Source: Ustulina deusta
Lineage: Eukaryota > Ascomycota > Sordariomycetes > Xylariales > Xylariaceae
NCBI GenBank assembly: GCA_023159155.1
Contig: JAJNNX010000085.1
Span: 1 to 64,000, forward strand
Direction of reading: 5' to 3'
Length of the DNA: 64,000 nucleotides
Shown: in pieces, positions 25,001-37,496 of the stretch
Position numbering within the stretch: the stretch's first letter is position 1
How the letters are laid out: the number at the start of each line of letters is the position of its first letter
Made by a program: the position numbers and the translations under genes
The notes under the pieces: generated by a model
The model's database searches: none
The model's input: only the letters and a program-made list of their open reading frames with translations
Told to the model about the DNA's origin: nothing

Positions 25001-28000
25001 TAGTCTGATTTGAATTGAAGTCCTGACACTGTATATCAGTTATTGAAAGATAGGTCGGTGGCGCACGACATCCTATCAAATGAGAAGGAGGCGAGCAAGA
25101 TGGAAAAGGGAGGAAAGGAGGTGGGGAGTCGATGCTAACGCATCAAGATGGAATGAAGAACTTACACCGAGCTGTATTTCGGAGAATTTCGCGCCTTGGA
25201 GCCAGCTATCGAAGTCGATCTCTGGTTTTGCTCCAGCGTCAAGTAGCTTGAGCACAAGAATTGGATTGCCCTCATCGATAGCAGTCATTAGAGGACTAGT
25301 GGCGGTACTCCTCCAATAATTACCGGATACGGCCACATGGTTGATGGCCGTTTTGAGGCCGAGTTTGTCATTTTCCCAGAGGCATTCAATGACTTTCATG
25401 TTGTTATTCTGCGAGGCATATTTCGTAAGTGACCCAATACGTTTGCTGCTGGGAAACAATTGAAGAATGCGATTACTCACCTGAATATAGCGATGGAACG
25501 CTGTAATGCCTGCGGCATCCGCTTGAGACGATGTAGCTCCGAGACTCAAGAGGGTCTCGCACATGCGGACTGCTTTCTCGAGTGGAAGTGCAAGGGCAAG
25601 AACCAGAGTAAGAATAGCGGCGTTGGGATTACTGTAGCTTCCATCTCCAATCTTAATAGGGAGCAAAGAATCAGCCCCGAATTCTTGACACAGTAGCTTG
25701 ACCACCTCACAGTGGCCTCCAAGAATTGCTAGGTGGAGGGCAGAGCATTTCGAGTCCCATGCGATGGCGTCGATCTGATAGAAGTCCGGATCGTTCTAGT
25801 TGTGCGCACTTCTAGTAAGCTTTCCATGCATTCATTATTTAAATGAAGCTGCGGGATTGATGCCTAGTCTCTAAGCTTCGTGATGTATGGTACTCACCTG
25901 GTCATCATCAAGTGGAATTGCCTCAGCCGTCTTCGAGTTGTCCTTGCTATCAACCTTGACGAACGATCCCGTGGCAATAGATTGAACCTCGTCATCGGAT
26001 AACGACTCATCGATAAGTTCGCCGTCCGAATCGCCATTCTCTGAACTACCATCGTCAGACAAATCGGAATCCCGCTTGGCGTAGTCCGTATTGTCTTTAG
26101 CCGTCTCATCACGAGCTTTCCGGCGCTGATCTTTCTTCTCTTCTTCCGCTTCTTCGTTTGCATTACTCTTCTCAAGAAGGATTTTAACCATTTCAATACT
26201 GCCGCGTGCAGCAGCAAGATGCAGTGCAGTTCGTCCGTCGGCAATTCGAGCAATAAGCCGTGCACCGTGATCGACCAAGCATTTGACAATAGCAGGGGTA
26301 GAGCTAATCACAGCTAAGTGCAGTGGCGTTCTACCTGTATAATCTCTTGTATTGGGATCCGCGCCTTCTTGTGACAGCCAATCTTCAACGTGTTCGAGAT
26401 CCTCATCGACGATGGCTTGGCAAAGGCGAGCTGTATTGCCGACGTAGGCCATCTCCGTCCAGTCATCCTCGGTCAAAGGGTTGAAGGAACCAATTTGTTG
26501 CCGGCCCGGGTCGTCAATACGGAAAGTCGCATCTCCTGAGACATAGATTTCGCTCTCTTTCCCAGCGATTTCGATCTCCTCAGGTGTCTGGGATTTGGGA
26601 CATGTACCACAGCAATCACCGATGACCTGGACGAAATTGTTAGATACATGTGATCTCATGGACTAATACTTAGCAACTTACGTCTTCGACTCGTCCGAAA
26701 AAAGCAGGATGTCTGTGAACTGTGCAATAGCCAGAATCAGTTATCGCCATGTTAAAAGTATTTTGGAGGCGTAGAAAGCTCCTAAGAGCCTAAGAAGGAG
26801 GCTTTTACCCCTTCAAGTGTCTGAAACAAGAAAACGATCCCAAGGGTTACTTACGATAAACCTCCCGCTCTTTGGGCTGGTTCCATTCAGCATTCAGCAC
26901 TATTGCACGTTAGCCCATATGCACGACATTGTCCTGGCGAGTTCACAGGTAATCGGCTCTATTCCTGCCATAAAATTTTCATTATGTGTGAAGCTCGGCC
27001 GGCTTGGTAAAGCAGAAAAGTACACTTACACAAGTCCTTAGTGTAGCACAGTTTCTCGATTTTCTTTGCATGGAATTTTACTCCATACGGGACAGTGAAC
27101 GTATGATAATTAGACACTTCGTCCTCGTCGACCCAGTCTGCAACCTCGTCTTCGTGAATCTAGTAAAAATGTCAGTAAAGATAGTACCATCAATTGGCTT
27201 GGCTGAAATTCGTCAACATCCGTTACGTGGGAGGTGGACTGACGTCTTTGATGTTTCCGTAGAGGCGATGCTGGAAGCGCTGAGCCAGCTCGGGCCGTCC
27301 GCGCTCTTCTCTTCGCTTCTTCAGATACTGCTCGCGGGCATTCGTGGTGGGAAGCCGTTCAAGGACGAGCAACCTGGCGAGGCCGAGAGTTCTTTGAAAG
27401 CTCCGTTCAAAGATTGTGGGGTCCACTCGAGAGCGGTCAAGCTCGGGCCAATAGACTTCGAAGTTTCTATGGCTATACTTTGATAGTCGATTCTCATATG
27501 AAGGACTTCTTCGACTGAGATCAATTGGGTTGATCTGGGTGATATAGGATGCTAGAGCTCGAGGAGTAGTGTAGACCTCTTTTCCATCACTGCATCACCT
27601 GAGGTCAGTTATCGTCATTTGGAGCGCAATCTGCAAGTATCTCGGGACTTTAGGGTACGATTGTACTCAGCAAATGTGCCATTATACTCCGGAATTCCCT
27701 GGGCGGCGAGAACAAGTGGGAATGAGGGGAAAGGTATGAATAAGATGAGTTCAAGAGTCGCTTACTATGCCGCTCCTGAGCAGTCGATGTCGAATCCCGT
27801 AAGGATCTCAGAGATAGATTTGTAAACACGTAAAACGATCTGAATTTATAAGCACGGGAAACATAACGGAAGCTGACAAAAGTACCTGGACATGACGAGT
27901 AGGGTATTGACTGCCTGTTTGCGAGAAATTAAGCTTTAGGGAAGTCACTCCAATACAGTGGAAAACCTACAGATAGTAATGGCGTTCTTGGTTCTCACAA

Positions 28001-28714
28001 CAGTAACCTCAGAGAGAATAGCATCCCGAACACGAGTCTCGATATCTTTGATCTTCTGAATCGCTTGCTCTTCGTTGAGCCCGTACAAGAAAAGGTCAAC
28101 GTCGGACGCCGGGCAGAATTTCTCATCTACACAGAAAAGTTAGTCATACTTCATTCCTTGAGATGCTACCCTCTTAAAGGATCAACGGAAATATCGGCGA
28201 ACTATGTCATATTCCACGTACGGTAATATTGGCGCAAAGCTCGCTTAGATGTCTTGTACTCGGGAGGAACTGGAAGAAGACAGTTGACGACGGAGGATCC
28301 AGCAGCAACAACATTGTCCCAGTCCATGTCTGACAGGGAAGATTCGGAGAAAACTCCGAAGTTGTATCGGAACTCTTTGAGGGATTCCACGACCGCGGGC
28401 GACCCGTTCGGACGGCGCTTGTCGTCGGGGAGGGGCATGATATACTTGTCTTTCTGGTCCTGAGTTTCGCCGTCTAGGTCACGAGCCCGAGTTTGAATGG
28501 CGGAGGTCTCTTTGGTGAAAAGCGGTAGGACATTGAGGTATGGATCTTCAAGGACTGGATTGTTGCGGTCCTGAGCGTACATTTCACGCAGCTTGGCCTC
28601 GAACTTGCGATATGGCGCCATCAGCTCGGCCATGGACATGCTGGGGCGTTGGGCAATGTAGTTGACCAGCTCATTGTGGGCAGCTGGGAGCTTCGGGAGC
28701 TGCGAGGCACTCAT
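22038..28714 (-). CDS. Nucleotidyltransferase-like/ankyrin giant protein, 1771 aa
   Basis: Fifteen exons join in one frame: 28714-28222, 28126-27971, 27914-27886, 27839-27766, 27589-27244, 27159-27030, 26899-26855, 26713-26682, 26626-25898, 25795-25481, 25408-25166, 25028-24661, 24511-24170, 24099-23093, 23044-22038. The N-terminal third has GSS at about 139-141 and CPASDVDLFLYG at about 169-180, a GS...DxD layout like a nucleotidyltransferase fold, then SQYPTRHVQIVLR and GFDIDCSGAAYDG. Ankyrin repeats begin at about 530 (GRTPLHLAV, GRTALHLAAARG). A K/E/D/S-rich linker and many further diverged ankyrin-like repeats follow, down to the C-terminus. The whole architecture matches an uncharacterised fungal family; activity and localisation are unknown. 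Exon 8 needs a shifted acceptor because of a T7 run (see findings). An ATG at 26751 lies inside an intron and is not the start. Confidence 0.85.
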
Positions 28715-30067
28715 TTTGGCTGATTTTCAAGGTATACTAGACTGAAGTCTGGAGAGAAGTGAAGACAGATGTTGACCACGAACAGACGTAGCGTTGGGCT
28801 GGTGATATGAAGCAGTAACAGGGCTAACAAAACGATGGGTTGCGAGGCAGATAATAACAAAGACACAGACACAGATCGTGATACCGACAACAAAGTAACG
28901 AGTGAATGTGCGAGGACAACCAGATTTATAGAGAATTATGGTCATTTGGGAAGTTGGTAGAATCTGAGGTATTGGATAGTATACTCGTACCTCCTACCTG
29001 AGGCAGGTAGGTACTTGAAGGCACCTATCCAGGTAGATCTAGCATCCTGGAGGGGCTACCTAGAGGTGATTGCTATAACACGCAGAGAGCTAAGAGCTTA
29101 GCGCGACTCTCTCCAGGCATACCCCGCTGTAGCCTGCCAGCTAACAGGGGTCGAACATGATCGTTTCCTCGCGTGGTCTGGTGACCTGGCGTCCACCGTA
29201 GCCCGAAACCATGCACGCCAGGCAGAAACACCCATTTCTATCCATCTTCATTTGTTCCGCGGTGTCGACGTGTCACAGAAAAACCAACGTCCAATTGTTC
29301 GCGTCAAGATTCTCGTGCTGCCTAGATGATGGTGCCATTTGCCCCGATCCTTGAACGGAGACGATACCTTCTCTATGTGACCGCTCTCTAGGTCTCTTGG
29401 CTGGTGCACTAAGCCCTGTCGCTAAGAGTGCTAGCTTGCTGTACCCTTTCTGCTCATCACCGTCACCGACTCTTCTCTGTCTTGTTTTGCATGGGACCAA
29501 ATTAGTATGCTAGCTGCCGGGATTCCTCTTCGGTGGCATGGATAACGCGCCATCCGGAGGCGTCGAAGTAATAGGTTGACAATGAACTCAACGTCAGGTT
29601 TGGGGAAGAAATAGGATACCTGCCTACTTTAGCAAGGGGAGAAACAATTGACTATAGTGAGGGGTCAAACATTGAACAAGACAGGCTAAGCGTTAGAATG
29701 AACCACGTTGAGAGCCATTGACCAATCAATGCGCTTATATTTCTCCCAAAGGAGCAATATTCGCTCCCCTGCTTATAATTTTGAGAAAGAGTCATTGCAC
29801 CGCACAGAAGAGTGACTATAGCAACATCATGTATCCGACTAAGATCAATAAGACCGTTTTTATTTGTTATTTTTTCTCTATTCCCTCGGGATTACCAAAC
29901 TCCGTGAGCGTCAAATAAGTAGAACATCTAGCTGCCGAAAAGGACATCACTCTGTATTTCTTCAACCTTCTACAAAAGCTTCGCTCTTTGCCTTCAGATC
30001 GCTCTCGGAGGCAGATTTTGTCGACGGACGATTCGCAATCAAACGCTAATCTCTCGTCAGCAATCAC
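28715..30067. other. Gene-free spacer between ankyrin gene and MTD1
   Basis: It contains the 5' flank of the ankyrin gene and the 3' flank of MTD1. AGGTAGGTA/ACCTACC words cluster at 28987-29045. No coding frame has support; a 75-codon minus frame at 29273-29500 has no domain signal. Confidence 0.5.
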
Positions 30068-31101
30068 TTATCTCATTCCACTCCAGCATTGGGTATGACG
30101 TACAACAAGGTTTCTCAACAACACAGCGATCGTAACTTTGCCAACTGAAGGAACGTATATCGACGCCTTTTCCTTCACTGCGGGACCATCAAAGTTTCGA
30201 TAAGAAGAGAAATTGATGCACACTGCGCCATCGCGGACAAGTGCGGTCGGGACCTTGTAGTTCTCCGACGGCACGCCACCAATAACCACATCGCTGATGG
30301 GAACACATTGCTCCAAGGTCCAGCCTTCCTTATCCTGGACTTGGTGACGGGGTTGGCGGATGCCTTGGCCACGGGTAAAGACCTGTACACCCGTCAAGTC
30401 GACAGAGTATACCGTGGCTCCGTCATTCGCCAGAAGAGCAGCCAATGGCCGGCCATTGACTTCGGATCGATTGATGACGGTTATAGTCTTCCCAAACAGC
30501 CGGTTGCCATAAGGAAGGATTGAATTGTAGATCTGGAGATATTCTAGAATCTTAACAACGGCGAGCGGCGTGCATGGCAATATGGATTTCTTCAGATTTT
30601 GCGGGGGGTCCAGATACCGCACGTTGTAGTACATGTTGGAGATGTGCTTGTGGCAGAGGCCTTCGACGTCTTTGGCAAGGGAAACAGTCTCTTGAATGTA
30701 CCTGTCGTGGGCCGGATTGCCAGGGAAGATAGGGTAATAGACAATTATGCCATCGACTTCGGTGTCTTCATTGGCTGCCATGATCTCTTCTTCTAGTGCT
30801 TCTTTCTCAACCTGGCGCAAGTCAAAGCGAAAGCCGCTGTAATTTCAGGCGTGAGTGGACGATGCCAGGCATGCAAACGGGTGGGAAGACGTTACTTTTC
30901 CTCGCACGTCTTCTTAGACCACTCGGCATACTTCACAGCGGCCGGGTCGTCGTTAGCTAAGAAGGCCACAAGGGTCGGGTTTCCTTCTGCATCTTGCTGG
31001 ACCGATTTCAACGTATCCCTGACTTCTGCCAGCAAACCCTTGGCGATAGTATCAGCCAGGATGACCTTGCAGGTCTTGGGTACATCTTGGTAAGATGCCA
31101 T
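30068..31101 (-). CDS. MTD1: NAD-dependent methylenetetrahydrofolate dehydrogenase
   Basis: Two exons (31101-30896 and 30836-30068), separated by a 59-nt intron, give 324 residues, close to yeast Mtd1 (320). The protein oxidises 5,10-methylene-THF to methenyl-THF in the cytosol using NAD. The N-terminal catalytic domain has VILADTIAKGLLAEV and KYAEWSKKTCEE, then GIIVYYPIFPGNP. The dinucleotide domain has LPCTPLAVVKILEYL, TVINRSEVNGRPLAALL (binding-loop region) and DVVIGGVPSENYKVP. It lacks the cyclohydrolase and synthetase regions of C1-THF synthase, as expected for the monofunctional enzyme. It is divergently arranged with MMS19. Confidence 0.95.
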
Positions 31102-32097
31102 GGTTTTCTACGCGGTATGTCACATTAGTTTGCATTGATATTGACAGAGGAAACATGAGCCCGTTTCCAGCTATGCCGAGGACTGTGGCTTCAAGGAACA
31201 GGACTCTGGCGCAGGTATGTTGATGGCAGTAGTTTAAAGACGACAAGAGGTAGATATGAAATTCATTACCTCGTGTTGCTCCACTGCATGCACCCTGCGG
31301 CGCAGGCGGCTTCTGGATAACTAGTACAAGTTGTGGACGGCGACTTGTAAAAAAGCGCGCTTGACAAGATCGTTAACGAATGGGGAAGGTGAGCAAAGAA
31401 GAATTGAATGGCGGTTAAAGGGCGAGGGGTCCGACACTAATAATCGAAGATAGCCGCGACATCTGATAAATGGATAGCGGATGGGATGACTAACAACCTG
31501 CCGTTCAGGCCGTCACATATTGAACTTAGAGCAAGCATTGGTCCAGAATCGGAGGCCCTGGCCCTGGCCGCGGATCTGGCTTCCTCTTTTTTTTTTCCGG
31601 AAAATTTTGGCTTCAGAGCTACTCATCACCAATCCGTCTCAAGCTACCCCTCTTACCAGTTTGGGAATAGTCTCATATTGGTAACCACTGATAAGCTAAA
31701 GAAGTGACGTACCGACCCCGTTATCAGGGAATTCTATGGCGGGGTCGTTCATGTAGATAGTGGATGGACTCTTGTAGTCCACCAAACATCAACGCAGCCT
31801 AGGTCGCTAGCAGATGCCACCACATCACTACCAAATCGGCGGCGGCAAAATAATCAAGATCTGAGGGAACATGCGCCGATGGCCGAAGGAGCTTCTCAGC
31901 TGCCCCGATCAGAACTCCGTGCTCCGCAGTTGCATTGGGAAGAGTCCGTCGGACAACAAACAAGTGACACCAGCCACCCATCCCATGCGCAAGGTGCAAC
32001 ATAAGCCCTCAACCTCGGACACATCTTGGATCCCTGCATCGAAGCCTCCAAACAGCCCGGGCCGGAAATATCCGGCAGGCTGCCTCCGAATAACAGG
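31102..32097. promoter_or_regulatory. Shared divergent region MTD1 / MMS19
   Basis: About 1 kb between two outward-facing start codons. It holds both promoters and 5' UTRs. No specific motif can be named with confidence, and no additional ORF with coding character was found. Confidence 0.5.
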
Positions 32098-35000
32098 ATG
32101 GCCGCAACCCCCGGGTTTGGTGAGCTTGCTCTGAAATATGTGCTTGCCGACCAGGATGAACAAGACCAGATCGCTGAGCAGGCCGCTCAAGGTGAGTTTC
32201 TGCTGCCTTCTTGTCTGGCGGGCCGGAGTGCTGATTTCCCATCAGCTATTGAAGAATCTACCAACAAGAGGGTCTCCGTTGGCCAATGGGCCGCGTCTGT
32301 CCACCGATGGTTGCAGTCTTCGGGCGAGGACGATCTCATCTCCAGGGCCAAAGCGCTGGACTTCCTCGCCAGCACTCTCCGAGTTCTATCGAGGAGAGAC
32401 GATACCCTGAATGCAGATCAGGTCAAATTGCTCGTCACTTTCTTCTGTTCCCTCTTCGACAACGACCACAAGGCTGGTGTCACCGCGTCCGCTAAGGCGC
32501 TGAGGCAGCTCATTTCAACGAAACACTTTCAGCCCACTCTCGGCGGCGAGATCCTACAGAGTGTTTGTAAGCTAGGGGATGACTTCAAACTACAAGCTCC
32601 TACAACGCGCTTGGAGATCTATCATATTTTCTCGAGTCTCTTGGAAATCCTTGCCCTGGCCTATGAGTCGGAATATTGGCAAAGTAACACGAACGGATTC
32701 ATCCTTGATCTCCTAACTCTATGCCGAAATGAGAGAGACCCTGAGAATCTCATGATATGGTTCACAATTCTGAAAGCAATTCTGCAGCATTTCAATCCAT
32801 CGACCGACGTCACATCAGAAATCTTTAAGACATTCTCCGCCTATTTCCCTATCTCGCTCAGACCTTCGGCAATCCCGACCACTATAACTACCGATAACTT
32901 GAAGGCGACTCTCCGCTCTTGCTTCTCTGCGCACCACCATGTGGCCAGTCTTTCTATCCCCTTCCTCGTCGACAAGCTGGACAAGGTCGACCAGACAGTC
33001 GCTGTCAAGGTAGATATTTTGCTTACTCTTGACGCATGCCTTGTGAAGTACGACGACCCGAAACAAAGCGTTGTACCTCACGCAGATCAAATTTGGGCTT
33101 CGCTTAAGTATGAGGTTCGCAATGGCGAGATTCAAGATGTTATTAAAGCCACCCTCAAGGTTTTGTGCTCCCTCGCGAAGCGGCTTGATGGAGAACATGT
33201 TCAACCTTTTCTAGACAACACCTGGAGAGATCTAAAGGAAGATATTTCAGACTCGAAGTATACTGCACAAGCAGGGCGTTTGCTTATTGCAATTGCTGGC
33301 GCAACTCCCCAGTCATTTGCGTTGCTGGTGCCTCGAGCTCTGGAGCACATCAAGAAAACCATCAAGCACAACACTTCTGTTATACATAAACGACATCTGA
33401 TAGCCCTGATGGGTTCGATAGTAAAGTTACGATTACATCTCGTCCCTAATTTAGACTTCAACCGATCCCAAACTGAAAGTAGGGTTCTTCTCTCAGACGA
33501 CCTGTTTGGTGATTCGCTTTTCAACGACTTGTACTTGCCATTCTGGAAGGAGCATTCCGCTTCTTCATCACCGATCGAATACATTTCCATCCTGCGCGAA
33601 GTTATGCAAGGATTGGGGGCGTTGGTTGGCCAGGAATCTAGCGGAAAGGACCCAATCCGACGACTATGTTCAGATTCCACCTGTGAAACGATCATCGGCT
33701 TACTTGCTAAACCAGTCATCATTTGTCCTCTCGAGGGCCCTAAATTTTTCGACTTGGTGGAAGAAAGGGTACCTCAGGATCTACTCGATGCAGGCGAAGA
33801 GGCCTTGAGGAATGCGGTGCCCCTGTATCAGCCATCATTTCGGTACCTTCTCCTACAATACTTACGTTCTGTTAAAGACGCATACCAACGCCAGACCCAA
33901 CCACATGATTTGAGTTTACAGATTCGAAACGTGTCTGCTACTCTGTGCACAATAATCCATTCCGGGGCGTTAGAGCCCGAAGCATGTTGGCTGAACGAGG
34001 CGGCCTTAATAAATACTTTCCTGCAAGGCCTCCAATGGATGTTATCCGAGCGAGCAGACCCGAAGTTCTTCGTTGTCTTCATTGACGCGATTCATGTGAC
34101 GCTAAAGCGGGCGTTGAAGCAGGGATCAACATGGGACAACAGTCCCAAGCTCACACAAGAGCAGTTTCAAGATCTAGCTCACCTATTTGAAGCTGGAGAC
34201 GTGCCCCAAGTCGACCTCAACCGACCCGGAAAGATCGAAGCGCTGGAGGTTGAAGAAACAGGCCCTAAGCCCCCGCGACGTGCATACTACCTCTTCGTAG
34301 TCCAACAACTCTATCGTCGATTCACGACCGTCCCTAACCCTAGCGTATCCTCAAACAAATTTACAGCAGTGGCTCTTAGCGGAGACTTGGATGAGAGCAA
34401 CCCCGACTTAGGTTCAAGACAAGATATCCTCTTAAATCAACTGGGCCAATTTGCAGCATCGGTGATCAGAGAATTCAGCGAGGAAGAGCAGAGAGCCCTC
34501 GACCTAGATTTTGAAGCGTTTACCCTATTCCATACGCAGAATGGAGACACGGCACAGAAATTGACACTACCATGGAATCTCAGCCCTACCAATGATTTTC
34601 GGACGGCGCCGTTAACGTTGGGTATTATTCAAGGTCTATGGCCAGGGGCAATACGTACAGAAGTGAGTTCCAGCCAGTTATATAGTATTCCCAGCTAAAA
34701 ACCAAATCTAACAAGACTCCGCTAGGTACATCTGTCTGCGCTCAACGATTTGATTGCCGGCTTAGTCGCTACACCGATGCCGTGTTCCGAGGCAGCAAGA
34801 GCCGCAATGGATGCACTGGTCTGTGTTCTGTCAAATAAATTCGATGCGAAAAAGAGCAGTGCTCTTATGGAGCAGCGGATACAGACGCAGGCACCTCTAA
34901 TTAGAAAGTTGCATGGCTTCATGGATCGCGCCCAGGCTACTGGCGACACCGACTCGAAACTCCGAATATTTCGCAGTCTCCTACACTATCTCGCCGGCGA

Positions 35001-35784
35001 CGTAGCTCGTCCGCTCACGGGGGAAACCGAGAACCCCCTTCTTAACCTGGTTATTGAGGGTGGGGCGACGGATATTATGATAGGCAGACTGCTCGCGCAG
35101 AATCTGGGCCTAATGGTGATGCCCCGGGAATGCCTATCGGATGTCAACCACGCAATACGCAAGAAGCTAGGTCCAGGGTGGTTCTACCACAAAACCGTAG
35201 TTCCGTACCTTGACCGTTGTCTCCCAGAGCTGGGGGCCGAAGAGCGCGAGGCAGTTAATCGCGCCGTGGGAATCTTCTCGATCCTGCGGCATTTAGATTA
35301 CAATATTTATGCCTCTGAAGCAGCTCGCGTCGTACGGATCGGGGTCCGGTCATTATCCACCTTCAAGGTAGGCGTAGAGACAGAATCCCTGCTCGATGTC
35401 CTCCTCCGCGTCCTCGAGCAAGATGCTGGCGAGCTTCAAGGACATCTCGCGGCTCTGATCCAGGGCTTAATCGCTATTTACGGGATGGCGCGCAACGTGG
35501 CCGACGCCGCGAAATTCGACCCCAACGCCGACGAAAAAGGAGGAAGGCAAGCTTACAGATCTAAAGCATCACGTGTCAGCGCCAAGGACCGTGACCCCAT
35601 CGCCACGCGCATGTATGCGCTCTATTTCTTTCAGAAACTCACGGAGGACAAATACGATACCCACCTTCTACTGCCGTATCGCAGAGACTTGCTCCGTCCC
35701 CTCGCGGCTGCCTGTGGCGATTCAGTTAGGGAGATTCGTCGCACGGCGCTCAAGGCGAGACAGGCATGGGAAGGACTGGGCTAG
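32098..35784 (+). CDS. MMS19: MMS19/Met18 Fe-S cluster targeting protein
   Basis: Three exons (32098-32191, 32246-34662, 34726-35784) give 1,189 residues. The start MAATPGFGELALKYVLADQ was chosen over an in-frame ATG at 32026 because it begins where family conservation begins. MMS19 is the HEAT-repeat scaffold of the cytosolic iron-sulfur targeting complex and delivers clusters to DNA repair and replication enzymes such as XPD. The N-terminal region has SRAKALDFLASTL and DQVKLLVTFFCSLFDNDHKAG, both diagnostic. The C-terminus has HEAT-type helices ending EIRRTALKARQAWEGLG. Intron 1 is 54 nt, a multiple of three with no stop, so an unspliced frame also reads through; the spliced form fits the family better (AAQAIEES). 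The gene faces away from MTD1. Confidence 0.93.
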
Positions 35785-36185
35785 TTTACCGATCTTCGCG
35801 CCATCGCCGCCGACCCGCACCTCTATCTTGATTGAAGTATTGATAGGACATAGAGTCCATGTCGTAGCGATGGGGAAGGAGAGATCTTGTTAGTGGCTAC
35901 TGGATTGCTGAGACAACGATACTGTATCAACAGCTTGGACGTGGAAAAACGCAGTATGCGACATAAGCAAAGTACACGACTGATTACCTTGCTGAAACTC
36001 GGAACTGTATTCCAGCTAACAATTTTATTACTACTTGATTCGAGACTTGTGCGATAGACATGCCCCATACCAAGATAGAAAATTCCGTTGACAATTCACA
36101 TGAGATGACTTTACGCGGTTGTTTCATGACGAGGGTATCAAGGTATTTTTCGAGTAGAGTTTACACCAAGTTTATCTATGACGGG
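35785..36185. other. Convergent 3' spacer MMS19 / SPC25
   Basis: 400 bp between two converging stop codons, containing both 3' UTRs. No gene or hairpin of note was seen. Confidence 0.6.
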
Positions 36186-37082
36186 CTACGCCTTTCTTCT
36201 TTTGGCCTTCTTACCCACGGAGCCCGTGACATTACTCTCGGCCCCCGTCGTGTCAGCAGCAGCCAGCGCATCGAGGGTCTCCGTGTCCACATTCAGGAAC
36301 TCAGACGCCGCGGTAGAAGGAGGAGGGACAGCCGCGGCGGCACGTTTGGGGTCGGCCTGGGCGATCAGCGGCACGGTCGTGGCTAGCATGATCTGGAAGG
36401 GGAGCGAGACAAAGTGTCCCTGCACGTCGAACCACTCGGTAAACGAACGCGCGAACTCGATCTTGCGGGCCGGGCCGCTTTTCGGGGTGACGTCTACGAC
36501 GACGCAGTAGGTTGGCTCGTTCTTCTTCGTCGAGGTCGAGACGGATATCTGTTTTTGTTTTTGATTCCTCGTTAGTCAACTGATATGTGTGTGTGTGTGT
36601 GTTTCGGTGAGAGGGAGGAGTGAGTATAGGCAGATTTGATTGATTGGAATCTCTTACCTTGGTCCCGTCGGGCGCCTTGCCCTGGTATACCGTCCCCTTC
36701 TCCACAAAGGAGATCCATATCGTCAGGGCGCCGTTGATGATCGAGTACAGGGCCACGGCGGCGGCGGTGTACCATTTCGTGGCCTCGAAGCCGAGCTTGT
36801 AGTCCCAGAAGAAGCAGGCGGCGGCGATGGCGAAGGCGCCGTAGCCCAGCGCCAGGCGCGTGTCGACGAGGCTGTGGTCTTGCTTGAACTTGAGCGAGTT
36901 TAGGTAGTTTGGTATCGCATCGTCGGACGTGTTCTTCAGATCTACGCGGTATCTGTTAGCCGTGGTTCTGGCTGTGCATGTGCCTTCTTTCGGTGCAAGA
37001 CCGGACATCGAGGCTGCGGAAAGCTGGAGAGGGCTAGCTTACCTGCTAAGTTGTGCACTGTAATTCGCTCCTGGGACGTCAT
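36186..37082 (-). CDS. SPC2: Signal peptidase complex subunit 2 (SPC25 type)
   Basis: Three exons (37082-37043, 36941-36658, 36548-36186) give 228 residues. It is a non-catalytic ER-membrane subunit of signal peptidase. The N-terminus has ITVHNLADLKN and IPNYLNSLKFKQDHSLVDTR, the usual region before two closely spaced TM helices (about 56-76 and 85-105) that form a hairpin. A cytosolic C-terminal domain follows, with WFDVQGHFVSLPFQ and a basic tail KKAKRRKA. Intron 2 contains an ACACAC repeat (GT on the plus strand, 36583-36601). It is head-to-head with EMC3, another ER-membrane biogenesis gene. Confidence 0.92.
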
Positions 37083-37496
37083 TTTGAAGTCTTGATTCCC
37101 TTTGTCTCGTCGAATATGCTGTGGGAGGTAGCTAATTGGGTGTTTTGCGGGCGGAAAGAGGAGAAAGGCAGCTCGGATTCGCCTGTTGTGGTCGTGGTGA
37201 TGCTGTGTAAGTGACCTCGATTAGGTGCCTCTTAGGTGCTAGTTTACAGTATAGGTGGCAGTTGGAACGTGGCTCGTTCCGTCAGTGTGGAGCCTTCTCG
37301 CTTTCTGTCCGCCCTGCCAGGCAGGGATCCCCGCGACCCGCAAATTAATGCGCGAGCCAGAGCTTGCGGCTGATGATTGAGGCTTGCCCCAGCCAACCAC
37401 AACTTCAACGACTACGGACTCTAAATAGTTACCTTGTGATTCAAGTCACCGAATTGCTCGCCCCCCCTTGGTCGCAAGACATTATTTGACGTCGGA
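37083..37496. promoter_or_regulatory. Bidirectional promoter SPC2 / EMC3
   Basis: Only 414 bp separate the two start codons, so both promoters and 5' UTRs overlap here. It includes repeated TAGGTGC words at 37222-37240 and a C-run at 37461-37467. No canonical TATA box was identified. Confidence 0.6.

Noticed and set aside
26682..26751. ATG at 26751 as a start of a separate ankyrin gene
   Set aside because: It lies in an intron of the larger gene. Upstream exons join in phase through a perfect CTAAC branch point and match the family architecture.
29273..29500. 75-codon minus frame upstream of the ankyrin gene
   Set aside because: No domain, no family resemblance, isolated.
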